Below the pieces are notes generated by a model, which saw only the letters and a list, made by a program, of their open reading frames with translations, did no database searches and was not told the origin of the DNA. This document shows positions 24,011 through 28,791 of a stretch of 28,791 nucleotides of DNA, one piece after another. Source of the DNA: RGIG7213 sp045652135. GTDB taxonomy: Bacteria; Bacillota; Clostridia; Oscillospirales; CAG-272. How positions within the stretch are numbered: position 1 is the first letter of the stretch; each line of letters begins with the position of its first letter. The stretch lies in the NCBI GenBank assembly GCA_045652135.1, contig JAZRTS010000038.1, positions 1 to 28,791 of the forward strand, read 5' to 3'. The position numbers were made by a program, and so were the translations under genes.

Positions 24011-25238
24011 ACCCGGAAACGGCGATCCCCGTGTAATGCCAATTGTCCAGAGTACAACGTACGTATTCGATTCCACAGAACATATCGGTGAGCTTTTTGA
24101 TATGCCCACGGCGCATATGTATTCACGCTTTTCAAATCCTACGGTCGAAGTAGTTGAAAAGAAGATAGCAGAGCTTGAAGGCGGTGTCGCTGCAATGTGT
24201 ACGTCGTCAGGTCAGGCAGCTTCCCTTTTGTCAATACTCAATCTCTGTCACAGCGGTGACAGCTTTATCGCCGCATCCGAAATATACGGCGGTACAGTAA
24301 ACCTGTTTGCCTACACGCTCAAAAAGCTTGGCATCGAATGTATATTCGTAAATCCCGAAGCAGACGAAGAAGAAATAATGAAGGCATTCAAGCCCAACAC
24401 AAAGGCTGTATTCGGTGAAACACTTGCAAACCCCGCACTCACCGTGCTTGATATTGAAAAGTTCGCAAGAATTGCTCACGCAAACAGTGTTCCGCTTATA
24501 ATCGATAACACATTCCCCACGCCTATTCTTTGCCGTCCCATTGAGCACGGCGCAGACATCGTCGTTCACTCAACTACGAAATATATGGACGGTCATGCGC
24601 TTCAGGTCGGCGGAGTTATAGTGGATGCGGGAACATTTGACTGGAAATGCGGTAAATTCCCCGAATTCACAGAGCCCGATGAATCATACCACGGCGTTGT
24701 GTACGCTGACTTTGCAGCTCCTGCTGCATTCATCACAAAAGCAAGAATGCAACTTATGAGAGACTTTGGTTGTTATCCTGCCGCACACTCTGCATTTTTG
24801 CTCAACCTCGGACTTGAAACGCTCCACGTAAGAATGAAGCGCTACTGCGAAAACGCAACAAAGGTTGCAGAATTTCTTTCCAAGAGCGATAAGATAGAGA
24901 AGGTCGTGTACCCCGGAATCAATGCAGATCCCGTGATGTATGAAAGAGCGAAGAAATATCTTCCCGACGGATGTGCAGGTGTCGTTACGTTCTTCATCAA
25001 GGGCGGAAAAGACGCGGCCGTTAAGTTTATGGACGGTCTGAAGCTTGCATCAAATGAGGTTCACGTTGCGGACATCCGCACTTGCGTGCTTCATCCCGCA
25101 AGTGCAACGCACAGACAGTTGACCGACGAACAGCTCGTTGCCGCAGGAATAAACCCCGGACTTATCAGATTTTCGGTAGGTCTTGAAAATGTCGATGACA
25201 TCATCGCAGATATCGACCAAAGCCTTAAAAATCTCTGA
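23973..25238 (+). CDS. metY: O-acetylhomoserine sulfhydrylase-type PLP enzyme
   Basis: This 421-residue Cys/Met-metabolism PLP enzyme is expected to make homocysteine from O-acetylhomoserine and sulfide; a methionine gamma-lyase role cannot be excluded. Motifs: SRFSNPTVEVVE (substrate loop), TSSGQAASLL, DNTFPTPILCRP, and the cofactor lysine Lys203 in HSTTKYMDGH. The insert GTFDWKCGKFPEFTEPDESYHG is typical of the longer MetY group. The start at 23973 (MKIETKCLHAG) has AAGGAAAGG upstream inside the SEDS gene; a longer frame to 23925 overlaps it further. The 38-bp overlap implies one transcript. Confidence 0.9.
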   Translation: MKIETKCLHAGYKPGNGDPRVMPIVQSTTYVFDSTEHIGELFDMPTAHMYSRFSNPTVEVVEKKIAELEGGVAAMCTSSGQAASLLSILNLCHSGDSFIAASEIYGGTVNLFAYTLKKLGIECIFVNPEADEEEIMKAFKPNTKAVFGETLANPALTVLDIEKFARIAHANSVPLIIDNTFPTPILCRPIEHGADIVVHSTTKYMDGHALQVGGVIVDAGTFDWKCGKFPEFTEPDESYHGVVYADFAAPAAFITKARMQLMRDFGCYPAAHSAFLLNLGLETLHVRMKRYCENATKVAEFLSKSDKIEKVVYPGINADPVMYERAKKYLPDGCAGVVTFFIKGGKDAAVKFMDGLKLASNEVHVADIRTCVLHPASATHRQLTDEQLVAAGINPGLIRFSVGLENVDDIIADIDQSLKNL

Positions 25239-25268
25239 TAACTTGCCCTGTAAAACGGTAATATTTCT

Positions 25269-25309
25269 CCCCGTACACAGCGTAAATCAAAGTGTACGGG
25301 GATATTTTT
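25269..25309 (+). terminator. Terminator after the sulfhydrylase gene
   Basis: CCCCGTACAC (25269-25278) pairs perfectly with GTGTACGGGG (25292-25301), followed by ATATTTTT. It closes the corrinoid/SEDS/sulfhydrylase unit. Confidence 0.9.
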
Positions 25310-25390
25310 GTGTGCAATCAATGCTGTGAAATATCCTGAAAAAGATTACTGAAAGTGTTTTCAGCAGACAACTATTTATTAACATAGCAT

Positions 25391-25417
25391 TAACACAAAT
25401 AAATACTTGTTGTGTTA
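25391..25417. promoter_or_regulatory. Inverted repeat upstream of the secreted lectin-nuclease gene
   Basis: TAACACAA and TTGTGTTA are separated by 11 nt, 42 bp before the ATG at 25459. Its right arm runs into TTAGAAT, a possible -10 box. No clear -35 box is present, so control by an activator or repressor bound here is possible. Confidence 0.45.
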
Positions 25418-25458
25418 GAATTAACTGCATTAAATCATCCCTTAACCGAGGAGGTATT

Positions 25459-28233
25459 ATGAAAAACATCAAAAAAATCACAGCCCTGCTGTGTGCGTTT
25501 GCGTGTGTATTTTCCTTAACGGGCTTATTCACTACGGCAAATGAAGAAAATCTGATAACACCGCTTGACAATACGGGGCTTTACGTCGATCGTTCGGGCG
25601 CGGTGACATACTTGTGCGGTGTGCCCTGCGGCTCAACCGCTGTAAGCGTAAAAAATCTCATCAAAGGCGAAGCGGAAGTATATACCGACGCCGACACCGT
25701 AACATCAGGAGACAAGGTGACACTTTTTACAGACGGTGTACCCACAGATACGGCAACGATCATAACAACAGGTGATATAAACGGTGACAGTATAATTAAC
25801 GGTAAGGATGCCATCCGTCTTAAAAAGCTTATGAGCGCAACAATGACCGATCCGATACAGCGCCGTCTTTGTGACGTCAACAACGACGGAAAAATTGACT
25901 CGGGCGATACTTCAAAGATAGTTTCAATGACATCTGCACGCGTTGAAAGCGTGTCTTTCATAGGTAATCCCGAAAAAACAACTTATCTTGAAGGCGAAGA
26001 ATTTTCCGCAAAAGGTCTGTATATGAACGTAAAATATGATGACGGTACAGTTCTTTCATACGGTGACGGCTTTGATATTACATACCCTTCGGGAAATGAT
26101 TATTTCAAAAAAACAGATACGAAGGTAACACTTAAATACGGTAACTCCTCAAAGGATATTTCCGTAACAGTTGATGAAGTTACGTATTTTGAAGCAAGAA
26201 TAACAAAAAATGATTCATCGCTGTCAGTTGCATTCAACGACACCAACGTTCAATTGTCCGATACGGCCCTTATGGCTTCACAGGTGTGGGCATTCACAAA
26301 ACAGTCTGACGGAAGCTTTGAAATCAAAAACAAGGATACAGGCAAATGTATCGAGGTTGAGGGTTCAACTGCCGCAAACAGTCAAAACATCCGCATTGCA
26401 AACGATAACAATTCGCAATCACAGCGTTGGAATATTGAAAGAACAAAAGACGGAGAGTATACGGTAAAATCAGCTCTCGGCTCATACGTTATGGATATAT
26501 ACGCAGGCAACATCGCAAGCGGAAGCAATTTGCAGATATATACTCCCAACGGTACAGATGCTCAGTCTTTCTGTATAGAACCAGTAACCGATATTGAAAA
26601 TAAGGTGGAAAACGCATCACTCGTTGATCTCGGAACAGACTTTTTGGCAACGCTTACAGGAGTTGCATCTGAAAATAATGTCGGACTTATCACATCCGGT
26701 TCGGCAAACGTTGCAATGAAGGCGAGTGAAAAAACCGTAAGACAGCTTTGGAGATTTTCAAAGCAGAGTGACGGAAGCTATATTATCATCAACCAGGAAA
26801 ACGGAACAGCTCTTAACGCCGATGCATCAGCAAACGTCACATCAGCTGCAAAAAATTCCGCAAACACTCAAAAATGGTTTGTGCTTCAGGATTCAAGCGG
26901 ATATACTCTTATACCCAAATCCTCTGCAAAATATGTGCTTGATGTAGAACAATCGAGTACAGAACGTGATGCAAACGTACAGCTTGGAGCTTACAAAAGC
27001 AATTTTGCTTCCCAGCGCTTCAGCATAACAAAATTCACGGGCGACTATCTTGACTACACGGCTCCCGTGTACATCGGAACACATTTTAATGCAACTATAT
27101 CACCGTCCTACGCAACAGGCAAAAAAATATCTCTCAGCGGCGGAAAGAATGCGATCATCTACGGCGCAAGCGAATATTCAGAGCAAACATGGAGATTTGA
27201 GCATCAGTCGGATAACACGTACAAGATCGTAAACAACTCAAACGGAAATGTTCTTACAATTCCGAACGGAAATACGGCAGGCGGTACTCAGCTTCAGGTT
27301 GCAGGCGATACGGGCGCAAAATCACAGCGTTGGTATTTATTGCCCAAGGAAGACTGCTTCATAATAAAATCAGCAATGAGCGCCAACGTCGTCGTAGACG
27401 TATATGGAGCAAGCACAAACGACAGTACAAAAATCGATATTTACACACCGAATATGACAGCGGCACAGATATTCAAAATAGATAATTCTCAAATGACAGC
27501 AATGTCCTATAACGTATATTGCGGTAACGTAACTGCTGACCGAATGAACAGAGTTATCACAAAAATGAAGAGATATATGCCCGATACCATAGGTATTCAG
27601 GAAGCGACCCCGACATGGATAAACAACCTTAAAGCGGCGCTTGGCGATACATACGATATAGTCGGTCTCGGACGTGACGGCGGTTCAGCGGGTGAGCACA
27701 GCTCGATACTTTACAACAAGCACATTTTCAATCTCAAAAGCTGGGGAACAAAGTGGCTGTCTGCAACACCCGATGTTGTTTCAAGATATCCCGAATCAAT
27801 GTACAATCGTATCTTCACATACGCTTTCTTGCAAAGAAAAGTTGATAATCAGATGATACTTGTCATAAATACTCATCTTGAATATACAACAGATGCAATA
27901 AGACTTAAACAGCTTGCTATTATTCAGGACTTCGTGAATAAGAACGGTAACGGTTATCCCGTTTACATTTCAGGTGACTACAATGCGGATTTCGGAAGTG
28001 CTGCATGCACGAAAATGGAGCAATACGGATATAAAAACGGTTCAACTGCCGCAAAAAGCTTTACCGGTGCTACATTTACGAATTACGGTGCAGAAAACAG
28101 AATACTTGATTACATTTATTTTTCAAAGAATGACTTTACACTCAATTATTATAAAGTTTGCAATGAATATATAAACGGATCATGGACATCAGACCATCAT
28201 CCTATTTATGTAAGATACAAATTAGAGAAATAA
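25459..28233 (+). CDS. Secreted dockerin, three-lectin, endonuclease/exonuclease/phosphatase protein
   Basis: This 924-residue exported protein has a signal peptide (about 1-27). A dockerin type I-like pair of calcium loops (GDINGDSIINGKDA, CDVNNDGKIDSGD; 105-156) follows, then a Big_3-like Ig domain (163-238), three ricin-type beta-trefoil lectin domains (about 242-376, 390-525, 538-676) and an EEP hydrolase domain (679-922). The EEP residues are all present: Asn685 (SYNV), Glu715 (IQEAT), His806 (NTHLEY), Asp840/Asn842 (SGDYNAD) and Asp912-His913 (SDHHP). Such domains cleave phosphodiesters in nucleic acid, sphingomyelin or inositol phosphates. Lectin repeats suggest binding to host or dietary glycans; the dockerin could dock it to a cohesin scaffold, but none is in the window. 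GAGGAGG precedes the ATG by 4 nt. Confidence 0.9.
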   Translation: MKNIKKITALLCAFACVFSLTGLFTTANEENLITPLDNTGLYVDRSGAVTYLCGVPCGSTAVSVKNLIKGEAEVYTDADTVTSGDKVTLFTDGVPTDTATIITTGDINGDSIINGKDAIRLKKLMSATMTDPIQRRLCDVNNDGKIDSGDTSKIVSMTSARVESVSFIGNPEKTTYLEGEEFSAKGLYMNVKYDDGTVLSYGDGFDITYPSGNDYFKKTDTKVTLKYGNSSKDISVTVDEVTYFEARITKNDSSLSVAFNDTNVQLSDTALMASQVWAFTKQSDGSFEIKNKDTGKCIEVEGSTAANSQNIRIANDNNSQSQRWNIERTKDGEYTVKSALGSYVMDIYAGNIASGSNLQIYTPNGTDAQSFCIEPVTDIENKVENASLVDLGTDFLATLTGVASENNVGLITSGSANVAMKASEKTVRQLWRFSKQSDGSYIIINQENGTALNADASANVTSAAKNSANTQKWFVLQDSSGYTLIPKSSAKYVLDVEQSSTERDANVQLGAYKSNFASQRFSITKFTGDYLDYTAPVYIGTHFNATISPSYATGKKISLSGGKNAIIYGASEYSEQTWRFEHQSDNTYKIVNNSNGNVLTIPNGNTAGGTQLQVAGDTGAKSQRWYLLPKEDCFIIKSAMSANVVVDVYGASTNDSTKIDIYTPNMTAAQIFKIDNSQMTAMSYNVYCGNVTADRMNRVITKMKRYMPDTIGIQEATPTWINNLKAALGDTYDIVGLGRDGGSAGEHSSILYNKHIFNLKSWGTKWLSATPDVVSRYPESMYNRIFTYAFLQRKVDNQMILVINTHLEYTTDAIRLKQLAIIQDFVNKNGNGYPVYISGDYNADFGSAACTKMEQYGYKNGSTAAKSFTGATFTNYGAENRILDYIYFSKNDFTLNYYKVCNEYINGSWTSDHHPIYVRYKLEK

Positions 28234-28235
28234 CA

Positions 28236-28265
28236 TATACCCCGTACGGATTCGTACGGGGTATA
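28236..28265 (+). terminator. Hairpin after the lectin-nuclease gene
   Basis: TATACCCCGTACG, GATT, CGTACGGGGTATA: a perfect 13-bp stem with a 4-nt loop right after the stop. The following sequence GCTTTAAAT is only weakly T-rich. Confidence 0.8.
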
Positions 28266-28295
28266 GCTTTAAATCATAATATTTTCCCAAAAACC

Positions 28296-28324
28296 TTGAC
28301 ACAAATTTAATTATATATTATAAT
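28296..28324 (+). promoter_or_regulatory. Consensus promoter of the PHP phosphatase gene
   Basis: A perfect TTGACA (28296-28301), 17-bp spacer and TATAAT (28319-28324), 46 bp before the ATG. Confidence 0.85.
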
Positions 28325-28370
28325 GCTATGTTGGTAATGTTATTCGTCTTGTTGCGTAAAAGGAGTGCTT

Positions 28371-28791
28371 ATGGATATAATCGACTTTCATACACATATA
28401 CTTCCCGAAATCGATGACGGAAGCCAAAGCTCGCAGGAAAGTGTACAGCTTTTAAAGCGGCTTACAGAGCAAAACGTAAAAACCGTAATTGCAACTCCTC
28501 ATTTCCACCCCACTTCTGAACATCTTGAAGCATTTTTAAAAAGAAGAAACGAAGCGTATAACAGACTGATGAAACGTTCTTTAAAGGATTCACCGAGGAT
28601 ACTTTTGGGGGCTGAGGTCGAATATTGTGACGATATTTGCTATGACATCGACGGTTTAAAAGCGCTCTGCATCGAAGGAACTGATATATTGCTTATCGAA
28701 ATGCCAAACGTAAAGTGGAGCGAAAAAATGACAGACGATATCCTGTATATCGCCGAATCCGGAGAATTTACGGTCGTTCTTGCCCACATTG
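28371..28791 (+). CDS. PHP-family tyrosine phosphatase (CpsB/YwqE-like), 5' part
   Basis: The first 140 codons are inside the window; the gene runs off the end. The start reads MDIIDFHTHILPEIDDG, with metal ligands His7 and His9, then Asp15-Asp16, ATPHF (His44), GAEVEY (Glu82) and LAHI (His139). This is the pattern of manganese-dependent CpsB/YwqE phosphatases, which dephosphorylate the tyrosine kinase that controls capsule or exopolysaccharide polymer length. AAAAGGAG lies 6 nt before the ATG. Such genes normally lead an exopolysaccharide cluster, so glycan biosynthesis genes are likely beyond the right edge. Confidence 0.88.
   Translation, partial: MDIIDFHTHILPEIDDGSQSSQESVQLLKRLTEQNVKTVIATPHFHPTSEHLEAFLKRRNEAYNRLMKRSLKDSPRILLGAEVEYCDDICYDIDGLKALCIEGTDILLIEMPNVKWSEKMTDDILYIAESGEFTVVLAHI

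Overview
The window looks like chromosomal DNA of an anaerobic Gram-positive bacterium of class Clostridia, probably an Oscillospirales/Ruminococcus-like gut lineage. This is inferred from lipobox lipoproteins, strong purine-rich ribosome binding sites, near-consensus -35/-10 boxes with 17-bp spacers, a dockerin-type module, an M56 (BlaR1/MecR1-like) membrane peptidase, a corrinoid methyl-carrier protein, a cysteine-rich protein of a type found in spore-forming Clostridia, and moderate GC with the standard genetic code. No tRNA, rRNA or CRISPR array was seen.

Layout. 1-597: decayed mobile-element remnants (an IS1182-like transposase N-terminus and a helix-turn-helix fragment) and two hairpins that end the following minus-strand operon. 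598-9410 (minus): one seven-gene unit read right to left: RDD membrane protein, CUT1/Ugp-type ABC ATPase, two permeases, UgpB-like binding lipoprotein, secreted staphylococcal-nuclease-like lipoprotein, and a triple-repeat lipoprotein ending in a degenerate Ada-like metal-binding module. 9694-13258 (plus): a divergent nucleoside-catabolic operon: deoC, a deoB-cdd gene fusion, and pdp. 13259-14116: a terminator, a small lipoprotein gene, a frameshifted second copy of the pdp 3' end, and a perfect 14-bp-arm hairpin. 14117-16252: an orphan M56 peptidase with a BlaI/CopY-like operator in its promoter. 16464-17309: a cysteine-rich protein with six consecutive cysteines. 17410-20169: an overlapping rnhA - short-chain dehydrogenase - transglutaminase-like operon. 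20328-21910: an HprK-like P-loop protein coupled to a membrane-anchored protein. 22169-25238 (plus): corrinoid protein, SEDS (RodA/FtsW) glycosyltransferase and an O-acetylhomoserine sulfhydrylase-type enzyme. 25459-28233: a large secreted protein with dockerin, Ig-like domain, three ricin-type lectin domains and an endonuclease/exonuclease/phosphatase (EEP) domain. 28371-end: the start of a CpsB/YwqE-like PHP phosphatase.

Most interesting reading: 598-13258 looks like a complete route for using extracellular nucleic acid. A lipid-anchored nuclease would cut DNA or RNA at the surface, a dedicated CUT1 ABC transporter (a family normally assigned to sugars or glycerol-phosphate compounds) would import the products, and Pdp, Cdd, DeoB and DeoC would take nucleosides to glyceraldehyde-3-phosphate and acetaldehyde. 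The fused phosphopentomutase-cytidine deaminase fits a specialised pyrimidine (deoxy)nucleoside route. The transported substrate is inferred from gene neighbourhood only. The secreted lectin-EEP protein at the right end could be a second extracellular nuclease or phosphodiesterase, but it is 12 kb away and its link is speculative.
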